Below are positions 13,068-25,946 of a stretch of 64,000 bases of DNA, one piece after another. The stretch's first letter is position 1; every line of letters starts with the position of its first letter. The stretch lies in assembly GCA_008692225.1 (NCBI GenBank), contig VICG01000002.1, forward strand, positions 574,001 through 638,000, read 5' to 3'. Origin of the DNA: Monilinia fructicola. Lineage: Eukaryota; Ascomycota; Leotiomycetes; Helotiales; Sclerotiniaceae. The translations under genes and the position numbers were made by a program. The notes below the pieces were generated by a model. It worked only from the letters and a program-made list of their open reading frames with translations, did not search any database and had not been told where the DNA came from.

Positions 13068-16000
13068 ATGGATGATCTTTATGATGAGTAAGCTATTTCA
13101 AAAATCTCAATCAATTGCCCAGTTTTCACTCAACTAATCTTTTGTAGGTTCGGAAACTTCATTGGTGAGGCCGAGGAGTCGGAGGAGGAGTCTCAGCATG
13201 GCAACGATGCTAGCGCATATGCCTACGATGATTACCCAGAAGAAGCGCCAGAAGAACCTACAGGGCAGGAGTTGATGGATCTTGATGGTTGGTTATAGCT
13301 TCTCTGGGAAAGTTGGAAAGCTCTCTACTAACTACTCGATGCTTAGACGAAGGACCTTCGAATGCCGTGGTTCTACATGAAGACAAGCAGTATTATCCTA
13401 CTGCGCAACAAGTATATGGAGAAGATGTGGAAACTATGGTGCAAGAAGAAGATGCGCAGCCCCTCACGCAACCCATTATAGCTCCCGTCGAACAGAAGAA
13501 ATTCAACATACAGGAGGCGGATCTTCCACCGGTACATTTCGATCGAAGTTTCATGTCCGACCTCATGAACTATCCCGAACAAATCAGAAATATTGCTTTT
13601 GCTGGGCATCTACATCATGGCAAAACCGCATTTATGGACATGCTGGTTCTCGAAACTCACGATATCACTGAGCGATTAGAAAAGAAAACCGGGAGAAAGA
13701 AGGATGAGCAGTTGCGCTATACTGATATTCATGTTGTTGAACGGGAAAGGGGGCTATCCATAAAATCTGCACCCATGAGTCTGGTGCTTCAGAGTACTAA
13801 GGGAAAGTCACATCTTTTGAATATCCTTGATACTCCGGGCCATGTAAATTTTGTGGATGAGGTCGCATCTTCATTACGACTGGTTGATGGTGTGGTTTTA
13901 GTCGTTGATGTTGTTGAAGGAGTCCAAGTCAATACAGAACGAATCATTAAACATGCTGTGTTGGAAGGTCTGCCCTTGACCCTCGTTGTCAATAAAATGG
14001 ATCGTCTAATTCTAGAGCTTAAGCTGCCACCTACGGACGCCTATTTCAAACTGAAGCATGTCATTGAAGAAGTCAACACTGTCATCGAGGCAACTCTACC
14101 AGGTCAAGGCGAAAGTCGAAGACTCAGTCCAGAGAAAGGTAATGTTCTGTTTGCATGTACCAGCATGGGATGGTGTTTCACATTACAATCATTTGCAAAA
14201 ATGTATGCAGACAGCTACACGCCAAACAAAAAGCGAGGACCCGGCTTGAATAACGAGGAGAGCGGAATCAATGCGCATGAATTTGCCAGGAGGTTGTGGG
14301 GTGATATTTTCTACAATCCCTCAAGGAGGACGTTTACTCGAAAGGGTGTCGAAGAGCGGTCAAAACGCTCTTTCGTCAATTTTATCTTGGAACCAATCTA
14401 TAAGTTATACTCTCACACAATTAGTGAGAGTCCGGATGATTTAAAAGATACCCTAGGAACACTCGGGATTTTCCTCAAGCCATCACAATACAAAACGGAT
14501 GCCAGCGTGCTCCTTAAACTTGTCTGTGAACAATTCTTCGGTCCATCAACCGGGTTCGTTGATATGGTTGTACAGCATATACCTTCCCCGGTGGAAGCTG
14601 CAGAAAAGAAATTGGAACGTCATTATACTGGTCCATTGGATACGACGGTCGGGGCGGCTATGAAGAGTTGTGATCAAGACGGCCCATTGGTCATTCAAAT
14701 CACAAAACTTTTGAATACAAGCGATGCTACGGGATTTTATTCGTTCGGAAGAGTGTTGAGTGGTATAGCAAGAGCCGGCACCCAAGTGAGAGTCCTTGGC
14801 GAAGGATATTCAATTGATGATGAAGAGGACATGAGTATCGCCACTATATCGGATGTGTGGATTGCTGAAACAAGATACAACATACCTACAGATGGAGTTC
14901 CTGCTGGCAATTGGGTTTTGCTCGGGGGTGTGGATAATTCGATTGTTAAATCCGCAACCATCGTACCCCTTGTTTTACCAAATGAAGAGGAGGCGTATAT
15001 TTTCAAGCCGATTACACATTTCACAGAGTCCGTCTTCAAGGTTGCAGTGGAGCCGATCAACCCTTCTGAGCTTCCTAAGATGTTGGATGGTTTGAGAAAG
15101 GTCAACAAAAGCTACCCTCTTATCACTACGAAAGTCGAAGAATCTGGCGAGCATGTCATTCTAGGTACGGGAGAGCTCTACATGGACTGTGTCCTGCATG
15201 ACCTCAGACGATTATACGCAGAAATGGAGATCAAAGTTTCTGATCCTGTCACACGCTTTTGTGAGACAGTTGTTGAGACATCAGCTATCAAGTGTTATGC
15301 CCAGACGCCAAACAAGAAGAACAAGATCACAATGGTGGCAGAACCCCTCGACCAGGGTATTGCTGAAGATATCGAAAGTGGAAAAGTTAGCATCAAGAGT
15401 CCTGCTCGAGTGATTGGCAAGTATTTTGAGGAGCACTATGGCTGGGATTTATTGGCTTCTAGAAGTATTTGGGCATTTGGTCCCGACGACTTGGGACCAA
15501 ACATTTTACAAGACGATACCATTCCATCCGAGGCAAGTGCATTCCAGAAATCATTTATTCGCTTACCCCTTGTTGTAGCCCTTGTTAGTAGTTGGCTAGT
15601 CTAGAGCTACTACTACGAGTGCCTGCATAGGCTAATAACCATCGTATTGTACAAAAGGGAATTATTCGGTCCTTTTATGCTGACTGATATTTCACAGGTG
15701 GACAAAAAATTATTACTTAGTGTACGCGACACTATTCGACAAGGATTCAGTTGGGCTGCTCGTGAAGGGCCACTTTGTGAAGAACGTAAGTTTTGACACA
15801 TTTCTCATTTTACCCTTTTCCCCAGACGCTCTTCTTTTCCTTAATCATCATAATATTACTGAAGTAATATGGGAAATTCCGTCCACCATCGTCCACACAG
15901 ACCTCCGGTTACCACCCTACCCCTGAACAATATTTTCATTGGTCGAGCTATCCGAGTTGGTGCTAACGTCCCTTGTAGCAATCCGCAATAGTAAATTCAA

Positions 16001-16541
16001 GATAACAGACGTGATATTGGCTCCTGAAGCGATCTTCCGTGGTGGTGGTCAGATTATCCCCACCTCCCGACGTGCCTGTTATTCTTCCTTCCTAATGGCG
16101 TCTCCAAGATTAATGGAACCAGTCTACTCCTGTTCCATGACTGGACCTGCAGATTCCGTCACCTCGCTTTATACCGTACTTGCCCGTCGGCGCGGTCACG
16201 TTTTATCTGACGGGCCCATTGCTGGGACACCTCTTTATCGCGTCAGTGGCCTCATACCCGTCATCGATTCTTTTGGGTTCGAAACGGATCTTCGTATTCA
16301 CACTCAAGGTCAAGCAACTGTTTCCTTGGTCTTTGATCGCTGGAGTATTGTCCCTGGTGATCCACTAGACAAGGATGTTATCCTCAGGCCACTCGAGCCA
16401 GCAAGTGCACAAGCCACAGCACGAGATTTCGTGTTGAAGACAAGAAGAAGAAAGGGTTTGAGTGAGGATGTAAGCGTGGCTAAATTCCTCGAACCGGAAC
16501 TCTTTGCCAGTTTGAAGGAGACGGGTATCTTGGATGGGTAG
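13068..16541 (+). CDS. SNU114: U5 snRNP GTPase Snu114 (EFTUD2)
   Basis: Five exons (13068-13087, 13148-13287, 13347-15532, 15698-15785, 15979-16541) give 998 residues. An acidic N-terminus ([21 protein letters not shown]) precedes an EF-2-like GTPase: G1 AGHLHHGKT (139-147), G3 DTPGHVNF (215-222), G4 NKMDR (269-273). Domains II-V follow, including [20 protein letters not shown] and the conserved end [20 protein letters not shown]. Snu114 regulates Brr2-driven unwinding of U4/U6 and spliceosome disassembly in U5 snRNP. Intron 3 (15533-15697) begins GCAAGT, a GC-AG intron. This is the only reading that joins TIPSE to [17 protein letters not shown], which is the expected family sequence. All other introns are GT-AG. 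The frame is intact throughout. Confidence 0.95.
15533..15697 (+). other. GC-AG intron in SNU114
   Basis: The exon ends in GAG at 15532 and the intron starts GCAAGT and ends TTCACAG. Reading through gives a stop at 15602. The GC donor otherwise matches the consensus perfectly (GAG/GCAAGT), as is typical of functional GC-AG introns. Confidence 0.85.
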
Positions 16542-18050
16542 GGTTGACGGATTGACGATGTGACGAGCAAATCTACCCAACGCGCGTCCTGAGAGGGGTG
16601 GGAACTTGGCAGGAGATCTCATTCCTGGGGTTGAATTATCTCATATCACATTACATAAAGTGCGCAGCGTGATACACTTCCAAATCGAGATAGGGGCGTG
16701 ATAAATGATAAGTGATATGGGGCGTTTTAGGTTGGTTCATGCACGGCGAATCGAAAGTAAACTAAACGCAAAATAATGGATACATACAGTATCCGTACAG
16801 TAGCGCATGTATGTACTGTATAATTTTCCAATCCTGCACAGTGCAATTCAATACCAAATATAGATAGATAAATGTCAAATACAGTACCGTACAACAAATC
16901 AATCAATAAATACCCCTCCGAAATGTACTGCCCAATATTGACTAATAATGCTCATCACTCACATCATAAATACTACATGCCTACTGTGTGTTCAGCAGGA
17001 GAATAGAAACTGGAGATCCTGGAACCGTCACTGACTGACTGACTGACTGACTGACTGCATGGCACCGCATTGCACCACGCTGCGGTGATTGCACGCACGC
17101 ACGCACGCATGTATATACAGTAGGTAGGTAGGTAGGTAGGTAGGTAGGTAGGTATGCATGTATGCATGTATGTAGGCCCTATCCTATCCTATCCTGTCCT
17201 TTCCTGTTCTTTCACGTCCTGTTCTTTCATGTCCTTACAGTAGAGTACAGTACAGTTCTGTAAACGTCCTGCAGCAGCACCGGCATCTCGTCCATACAGC
17301 TAGCCCCCTTGTGTTCTGTACTGTGCTGTGCTGTGCTGTGCTGTAGTTTGTATGTATGTACGTACGTACTCTGTATAGATAGGAAGGGAGGAAGGAGGGA
17401 GGAAGAGAGGAAGGGGTATACGGGGTTTGGGAATGGTGGTGTTGGGTTGGGTTGAGTTGGAGTGGAGGGGAGGGGAGTGGTGGGGAGGGGAGTGGTGGGG
17501 AGGCATGGGATGGAGGGATGGAGGGAGGGAGGGAGGGAGGGAGAGAGGGAGAGAGGGGTAGGGAATAATTGATTGATTGACTGTGAACGGGTGGGTGCAA
17601 GTGGTACGGCAAGTGGATGGATGGATGGATGGATAGGCGATATTAAGATTTCTGTAAATACTGGATACTTGATACTCGATACTCGATACATACTGTACAT
17701 TACTATCAATGATCCCACCCATTCAACGATGCAAGTCAAAAGTTGGAAGTTGGTTGGGTGGATCCGTAGAGATGGGGAGGGAGGGAGTGAGGGAGAAACG
17801 ATTTCCCTTCATATGAAGGTTGTTATTGTTGCTGTTGGTGTTGGATGGTTCGTTGTGTTTGGATGGGGTTTTTACTGGGCGGGTGGTTAGGGGTTGTGTT
17901 GTGTTGTATTGTGTTGTGTTGTATTATATTGCGTTGTTTGGAGTCGGGTATGATTATCCCCTGGATCTTGAATGATGGGGTGGTTGGAAGATTGGTGGCG
18001 ATATCTGGGTGTTGGGGTTTGGGTTGGGTTTGATGGTGTATAGTAGAAAC
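16542..18050. repeat. Gene-poor, microsatellite-dense region
   Basis: No gene is seen. Tandem runs follow each other: CTGA (about 17031-17056), CACG (17094-17108), AGGT (17121-17153), CTATC (17170-17190), TGTGC (17320-17345), purine-rich GGGA/GGGGAGTGGT runs (17380-17560), GGAT (17615-17635) and GTGTT (17890-17930). Several TACTGTAC-type octamers are interspersed. Open frames here merely translate the repeats. Confidence 0.7.
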
Positions 18051-19600
18051 ATTTAGCCAGTTTTCATTTTCATTTTTATAGTTTATATAATAGGTATAGT
18101 CTATGAATATAGAATTTCTATCAAAAGATATTTAACTAATTTAATACTTTTTAGATTAGTGTGTATATAAGTAGAATAATATATTGATATAAATAATATA
18201 ATATATAATAAATTTAAGATATTAAAGTTTATATTCGTTAATTGATTATATAATCAACCCCCTTTTTTACTATAATAAATTAACTTAATAAAAATAAAGC
18301 TTTATTTTATATTTATTAAAATAAATAAATATAAAGTGAGTTGAAAGATTTTGTAGTTGTACTTTTAGAATTCGTTTTAATAATAAATCAATCGCTATTA
18401 TAAATTCCCTTGATTGAAACTTTTAATAATTACTTAAATATCTCTAGTATATTTTTATATATATATATATAAGATTATATATATCTATATATCTATATAG
18501 GAGTTATAGTTATAGCTTATTGTATACTTTAAACAAGATTTATTAGTTATTTATTTGTCGATATATATATTTCGAAATTCTTTTATAAAATTATTCTTTA
18601 ATATTTTTCTAAAATTTAAAATAATAATTCTTTTTAGAGATAAAGATAATTATTATAAAAATAAATAAAATCAGAATATATTTTATTATGCTAAAGTGTT
18701 TTAAGTATATAATTAACAAGAATCCTAGTTATAGATTTAAAAAATATTAATATTAAATATTTAATAATTAAAAGAATATTAAAGTTTAAATTAAGACGAA
18801 AAATATATAGAGAAAAGGGTTATTAATTTTTTTTAATATTAATTATAAAGATTTTCTTAAAAATTATAAGAGATATAATAAAAAATTAAACTAAAAGAAA
18901 AATAATTTATAAGTAGATTAAAAACGTTTTTAAGAAAGATAAGAATAGTAAAAGTATTATTTAAAAGGTATATTATAATTATATTTCTATTTTAATAATA
19001 TTTTTATTATTTAATAAATTAGAATTTAAATATATATCTATAAAAGATAAAGCAAAGATATATTTAAAGTATATTTGTATAATTTAATTAAAATATTTTA
19101 TATAAAGCATTAACTAGCCTTTTCTAGATTTTAATTTTATTAAGAAAGTATAATATTAAATAAAAAAAGGAATTTCAAAACTATTATTTATATTTACTTT
19201 TATTAAAGAATTAAAATATAAATTAAAAATATTATAGAATAAGTAAGTTCTTTAAATTTTACATTATATATTAAAAGATTAATCTACTAATTAAAGAATA
19301 TAATCAAAGTAAAAGAATTATTTATTATTTATTATTTTATTATTATTTATTATTTATTTATTTATTATTTATTATTTATTATTTATTATTTATTATTTAT
19401 TATTTATTATTTATTATTTATTATTTATTATTTATTATTTATTATTTATTATTTTATTATTTATTATTTATTATTTATTATTTATTATTTATTATTTATT
19501 ATTTATTATTTATTAATATATAGTTTTAATTTTATAAAAAAAATATTCACATATTAACTTATAATTAAATTTCGAAATAAAATAATTGAAAATGCAAGAT
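18050..19600. repeat. AT-rich island, probably RIP-decayed repeat
   Basis: The base composition shifts abruptly to almost pure A+T with stops in every frame, and returns to normal near 19600. No inverted ends or protein remnants were recognised. A period-7 TTATTTA run of about 195 bases lies at 19320-19515. The sharp borders fit an old transposon cluster mutated by RIP, but its identity is lost. Confidence 0.65.
19320..19515. repeat. TTATTTA microsatellite (period 7)
   Basis: About 28 near-perfect copies of the heptamer TTATTTA, with two short interruptions where TTTTATT replaces the unit. Confidence 0.85.
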
Positions 19601-22554
19601 ATACGATAAGTTTTGGCCGCAACTCCACCACTTTTATATCCATGGATGTATGTGTATATGTATGTGTATGTATGTGTGAATATGTGTGAAAATGTACCTA
19701 GCTACTAGGTAGGTCAAAGTAGATTCAGTAGGTGCTGTACATATATACAGAATTGCTATATAATCATTATACCTACTCCATATATACAATATAATAATGC
19801 GCTAGACAAAACAAAACGAAACACATCAAATAAAACATCCATCCATCCATCCTTCATCCATCAATCATCCATCCGCTACTGCACAGTAGACTCAAGTAAG
19901 AAAGGACAAAAGATGATCCGCGCATCCAAGATCTTACATGGCCAGCTCCAGAAAACCCATGGCGTTCCCACCTTCCACCCCATTCCCAACCTGTTCTTAC
20001 AATACAGCACAGTGCAGTGCAGTGCAGTGCAGTGCTGTACGTACCCAGTAAGTGCATCGAAACGCCTCGGTCCCAGTTTGCCATTCGGTAATTGCCATTC
20101 TCTGTTCGACTTGGTGTTTCTTTGTTGGATACTCTACTGCAACCCCGAGAATCACATCGTCATGGCATCATCAAATCAAGACGCGCACTCACGAATTCCA
20201 AGTATGGCTGGCATACATAAGGTTAGTATCTCTCCATCTACCCATCAACTGTCCTGTACGATTTGTGCGGCTCGGCTTCGCCGACATCTCATGTAATGCA
20301 AGTAGTGCCGCATGGCTGAAGCCGCTACAGTATATAGATAAGGATAAGCATGTGAGGCGGACACGAAGAAAGGACCACAATGAATGGAGCGGATGTAAAC
20401 GCATCGTGAGGTGATATTAAACATGAAACCAGGATGGAGGGGCGACAAAATCGGGAATGAAGCGGTTGGCAATTTTCATCTGATGAACGAGCGAACGACG
20501 AAGATCGAAATGTACTGACTGCACTGTATTGAGGATGGATGGGTGCGGTGCCGAGATATTGGGCTGATGGGTAGGGGGGCGGTGTTCGTTGGGTCAAGCA
20601 GGGTGACTCGACTCGTACGACGCGGAAAACTCAATAATGTACTTACTGTAGACTCGATACGAAGGATGGGCAAACGAGATTTAGCGCCGAGGTGACGAGA
20701 TGACGAGATGGGCGATTGAAGATGGGTCAACGTAGATGATTGGCTGACGATAAATTAAACTTTGATCAAACCAATGTGCGATGGAGAAGGGGAGGGGAAG
20801 CTACAGGACAGGAGAAAGAAGAAAGAGGAAGGACGTTGCCAATTATCCCGGCACAGTATCAATCCATCAATGAATGCATGAATGGATCGTAGAGGCGCAA
20901 GGGAGTAAAACATGCCGACAGCACGTTCCTCTCGAGAAACTTTGAGCACGCGCGTGAAACTCGTGCGTGGACGAGGATCATGATACTTACTGATGACACT
21001 GACAGGCCCAAGAAGGTATAAAAGGTGGTGATGAGACGGTTCATGTACTGTACTGACTGTACTGTACTGTACAGTACATACAGTACATACATACTCCGTA
21101 CTGTGTATTAAGCGCATGGAAGGGGGGAAACGGTTCTAGATGTCAAGGATGTAAGGTTAAACTCCCCAGGCCCGCGCAAGCTCCTTTCATCACAATTGAG
21201 TTTTTCCATTTATGCTTATCTGGTGGGGAGATCGTTGGACAAGCGAGGATGTACGGAGTAAGGTTACTGTATGTAGTGTAGCATGTAGCATGTAGCATGT
21301 TGGTAGCATGTACTGTCCAGACTCCAGAGTAGCGTACGCAGTACAGTAAACGTTCGAACCTCACCTTACCCCTGAGATATCATACCCTACGGTCAGGACT
21401 CAGGACTCAGGACTCCGGACTCCGTCCAGTCGGTACGTTAAGGAGAAGGAGGTCAATGGGTGCTGTACTGTAAGATTGTCAGATGGCATGCATGCACGCA
21501 TGCGTGCATGCATGGATGAAGAGAACGTTACAGTACGGTAATAAGATGACTCCGAAGAAATTGATCATGATTCATGAATCATGAAGGGAAGGAGGAAACG
21601 AAAGGCTACGCGTAATTTTTCTCATGTGGCTTTTCACCACCACCACGAAGCGAGGCAGGCAGGCAATTCCTTTGTGAAATTACTGTATGGCAGGATGCTT
21701 GCTTGACTGATGAAGGTTGCAACGTGCCAGGAGGTTGTGACTCTTGAGTGGGTCGAGTGGTTCTCGAGTGTTTGTACAGTAAATTGTGAGTGAAAGAAAG
21801 GGTTGGTTGGAAACGTTGGTGGGGGTTGCATCTACTGTACATGGGAGGGGCCTGGTCGAAATCTGAACTCTGGGTAGGCCAATGGCCTTTGACGCTGTGG
21901 AGATGTGGAATTTGGTTGGAGCTTTAGAGTAGAGAGTACGGAGTAGGGTTGTGAAAGGTTCATTGGATGTGAAAATACGATTTACGAAGCTCGCTTGTGG
22001 AGGAGTGGATGAAAGATCAGGGGCTGGTAACCTGAGTCTAGCACGTACGGAGTACTGTCCTGTGGTATACAGTACATATGACATTTGTAGAGATCGACGA
22101 TGGGGATGTTCTTTGGAACTACTCGGACCTCATTAATCGGCCACTAGCACTTGAATTTTGGGGAACCATACCAGGTACAGTGACACAAATCCAACAAAGT
22201 GTTACAGAAAGATTCGCTAGAGATTTCTCTTTTTCACAACCATGGTCACGGGTCAATGGCCTGATCATAGTTGCACGCACATGCATATGAGAACGTCGAG
22301 ATACAGGACTTGGTGTGGATGTTATGTCATTGTTCCTGATGATAATGTATATACGTAGACCAGTTCCTGTGGTTAAGCCTGAACGAATGACTCGCGAGAG
22401 ACAGAGAGACTAGGATATCGCGAAAGTGATTTCGTACAAGATAGAGCTATCATCTCGCCCGTGGCAGTAACTCTCGAATAGAGTAATTTCCCCAACAGGC
22501 GAAATCAGTTGTATGTAAATATTATGTATGTGATGGTCACGTATGGTGACATCA
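19600..22554. other. Intergenic, enriched in TACTGTAC and TACTCCGTA motifs
   Basis: Normal base composition, but no frame looks like a real protein. GCAGT repeats at about 20005-20035, a TACTGTAC/GTACAGTA cluster at 21046-21076, and GCATGCATGC palindromic runs at 21486-21515 are present. Four copies of TACTCCGTA or its complement lie at 21092, 21252, 21937 and 22046. A short open frame at 22078-22290 is not supported by any family resemblance. Confidence 0.55.
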
Positions 22555-23391
22555 TCAACCGTCGAGGCAGGTTTTCATCATCTTCTTTAGTAATGACATG
22601 AGACTATCATTCTCGAGTGCAGCTGCAACCCGCTCCTTGTCAGCTAGTTGTTTGTTGACTTCTGCGGCCTGGCTGTGTGTATCCTTCTTGATCCTGACCT
22701 CAACTCGGTAACTTGGCGGGAGAGCTTGTTCCAAACGTACTCGGACTCCAAGCCCAATAACTGTTGCTAGGGAACAATGCGAAACCGTTGGCGTTAATTC
22801 GACCAGGACGCGAGAGAGAGCTACCGGATTCGTGAGATCAGATGGCGAAATAAGGTGAACATCCTCAAGCTTAACTACACCGAGGGATTCTAGGGAAAGA
22901 GGGTGCTCAGGATCCGAGATTGGTGCGATCAAGTCTTTGAAAGTCAGCTATGCGAACTTTGAAAAGCAATCGATTGTGCTGATTCTAAGAAGTTCCAGAG
23001 AGCACTGTGGAAAACAACAAATAGAGGGGAAAGAAAGAGAGGCATATTTGAACTATTTGATTGTATCTATGTTATATATATAGGCTATGATTGCTAGAAT
23101 GTATCGAGAATTGGAAGGTAACCAGCAAGGAGATAAATGGAGAAACTCGAGGTCCTTACCGTATATTTCCTGCTCATCTATTGGTTCCAAGCCAGAATCA
23201 TCAGAGTCTTCATCTGAAAAATCCGACAGGTAAAAGGGATCCATGGCATAGCTGGGTTTCGCCATCATTATGCTCTGTATTCCTCCATTTTCCTTGCTCG
23301 AATAATCGCGAACTTTGCGCTTCTCTCTGCGACGTGATATTTCGGATACATTTAAGATTGTAGGGTTCGCGTTCTGGATTTCGTCCGCCAT
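22555..23391 (-). CDS. CIA2: Cytosolic Fe-S cluster targeting factor Cia2 (MIP18/FAM96 family)
   Basis: Two exons (23391-23160 and 22934-22555) give 203 residues. A variable N-terminus (MADEIQNANPTILNVSEISR) leads to the MIP18 core: LEPIDEQEIYDLIAPISDPE, HPLSLESLGVV and LTPTVSHCSLATVIGLGVRV, with reactive cysteine C131, ending LMSLLKKMMKTCLDG. Cia2 joins Cia1 and Met18 to hand Fe-S clusters to cytosolic and nuclear enzymes such as DNA polymerases and helicases. The 225-base intron starts GTAAGG, contains CTGAC and ends AAAG. The gene stands alone in a repeat-rich stretch, with no other housekeeping gene within about 6 kb. Confidence 0.94.
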
Positions 23392-25690
23392 ATTGAGTTG
23401 GTTTGGGGGCCACTTGAGGCTCTGCCTTCAGGAAGTATTTAAACTTTCTGCTGTCAGTCAGATAGGCTGTCGAATCCTACTCTTGAACTCGAGGGAGATG
23501 AGTTTAATCGGATCTTCTTCTCTAAGCCAGTGCACTTCAAAATTAATGGCAGATGGAAAGTATCAGAATTCTAGTGGTGCTGCTAAAATTGTATGTATTG
23601 TGTGCGTCATGAAGTTATCATCAAAATTCCTTTATCGATAAAGGCGCGACGTGCGACAGGTTTAACTGCCTGAGGCATATTTGTGACATATGACTAATCA
23701 TTCATTGGCATTCAAGCCCCTTTGCCGAGAATGCAAGATGGAAGCAGGAAGATTGTGCATATTATACCCTTATTAGTAATAGACATTAACAATATCTCCC
23801 GTCGTGTAAATCTCTCCTGGGGAATCTCTTGCCCATTTCAGCAACATATCGACTGCTATCTCAAAGTTTCCACGGAGCGTCTCTTGTCGTCAAAAGTCCG
23901 AGACGCTCATGAGAGAAGAGACTTACCTCACCTGAGATACCTCTGGCACACAAGTCCATGGAGTGGAAGGAACTTGGAAGTCCAAGTACAAAGCGAAAAA
24001 CTTCCTTTCATGGGAAAAGGCTTTATTACAGAAGAATAGGATCAACAAGCACGAGCCATCTGCATCTCGTGGCGATCTTGCGCTTTCAAGGTTGAAGGTT
24101 CCGCGCTATTCGTATCCGTCCCGGAAGATCTTTAAACCTGGTTTCTTTAACTCAAATTACGAGACAATGGAACTCGCTGGCACGTTGGACCGTCCCGTGT
24201 AGGCTCAGATCAGTCAAGCTATCATCCGATAGTTGAGGCGGCCTTGAAGAATAGTAGTATCGTTTTTCTGAATTCTCTTGACTCTCATCCCTTTACCTTA
24301 CATGGCATGGAGTTTTGATTTGTGTCCCAGTCCAAGTCCCGCTGCCTGTGTTCTCAATGACTTCTACCCCTGCCTGGCCAAACCGTTACCAAAATCAGCT
24401 TACTGTGAAAATGAACAACTCTACCCTTTTGGGGTCTCTGCCTGTCTAGCCTTCGAAGGATCGCTGGCGTGAGGAAGCGGCAAGGGGGATGTGTGGGGAG
24501 ATCATCGAACCATCTGCAGGATGTAGGCAATGCTTGACCGTCGACGCCCAAAACCCATCAAGATTCATCTCTCTGTGCATCCAGCCAGAAGAATCGGCCC
24601 AGAAGACGGCCAGCATGCCATTCCTTATATGTGAAGAATCTTTAACGGACGTACCAGCACAGGACATTGCCTTCATAATTCGCCGAACCGTATTGTCGGG
24701 TGCATCTCTGCTGATGGAGTGGGCTGCGCTTCCGTGGCACGAAATCATGAGGTCCCAACATCCAATCTTTGACCCGTCTTGCCATTCCAGCATCCCTTCG
24801 AGACCTTATCCACACCTGCAGTGGTCGCTAAACTTGCTACCAACTGCGTCAGCGTCCGTCCCATGTTGCTTCAGAAAACTGAAACCCAGCAAGCTTTGCT
24901 AGGGCTGGCTGATGACGGTACAGGTTAAGGTTGGTCCACCGCGGAATAGTGCTGTATTTTGCGGGGCAGTAGTGCTGTCTCGCGATCCCTGAATCCAGTC
25001 ACCATCGCACCAAAGGATTAGTTCGGGGTCGGGCTGCCCAGGAAGTATTGAAAAATATGCAACATTTTAATAATAAAAATGCAAGGTGCAGGCTGCGCTC
25101 TCGATATTGGATGGGTTTCCTCCTTTACGTCCAGGTCTCTTTCGGTACCTCGGCGTGAACGTGCCTGCTTCTCACCGCCAGCGTCGTGGAATGAATGGGT
25201 AATCAATCAATCAATCAATCAATCACAGGTGTCGGCAAACCAACGATCTTTTGTTTGTTTGTAGTATAGTACGTACGGTAGATAGTTGCTAAACACACAC
25301 TGTAGCAGTAAGGTGCGCGGTACTGTAATCTTATTGTCACATAGGGTGAATAATGAATAATATATTACCATATTACCTTTCCACAACCTGCACGCATCCA
25401 TCCATCTTGTTTAAATCCTAAATTGCTCGGGGGTTTTCGGGGTTAAATCCTGCATGGGGGGACGGGGGAGGGGATCGTTATCAATCAACTCGAAATGAGT
25501 TTAAGGGGAAAAGTTGATATCCGCTTGGCAGTGCTGGACGACGGTTAAGGCTTTTCCCTCGCATGTCTTTTCTCTTCTAGTGTACGGAGTAGGCAGTAAC
25601 CAAAAGAATCAACGGTGCAGGTATGCATTTGCCGCGGTTGCCACTCACAGGGCCTCCTTTGTGAGACTAAAGATTGAGTGCCCAGCCTTA
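23392..25690. other. Intergenic, no recognised gene
   Basis: Mixed composition with no convincing coding sequence on either strand. The longest open frame (24489-24902, +) has no recognisable motif and an antisense frame of similar length, so I do not call it. An AATC run lies at about 25200-25224, and one TACGGAGTA copy at 25583. Confidence 0.5.
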
Positions 25691-25762
25691 CTTGACAAAA
25701 TCGCTTGGACACATATATGGATTGTATGGATTGTACGTATTGTATGTATGGATTATGTGTAT

Positions 25763-25946
25763 TGTATTGTATGTATGTATGTATGTATGTATGTATGTAT
25801 GTATGTATGTATGTATCTATGTATCTATGTATCTATGTATCTATGTATCTATGTATCTATGTATGTATGTATGTATGTATGTATGTATCTATGTATGTAT
25901 GTATCTATGTATCTATGTATCTATGTATCTATGTATCTATGTACCT
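25763..25946. repeat. ATGT / ATGTATCT microsatellite
   Basis: A run of GTAT tetramers followed by alternating GTAT and CTAT tetramers. Frames across it translate to low-complexity Tyr/Met/Cys/Val strings and are not genes. Confidence 0.9.

Noticed and set aside
17227..17739. Long overlapping frames with Ser/Pro/Leu repeats on - strand
   Set aside because: They translate GGGA/GGAGT tandem repeats in three frames at once, with no protein-like features.
22078..22290. 70-codon open frame (MTFVEIDDGDVLWNYSDLIN)
   Set aside because: Composition is plausible but there is no partner exon, motif or family. Probably chance.
24446..24902. Opposing open frames of about 115 and 137 codons
   Set aside because: The two strands are open over the same bases and neither product has recognisable features.
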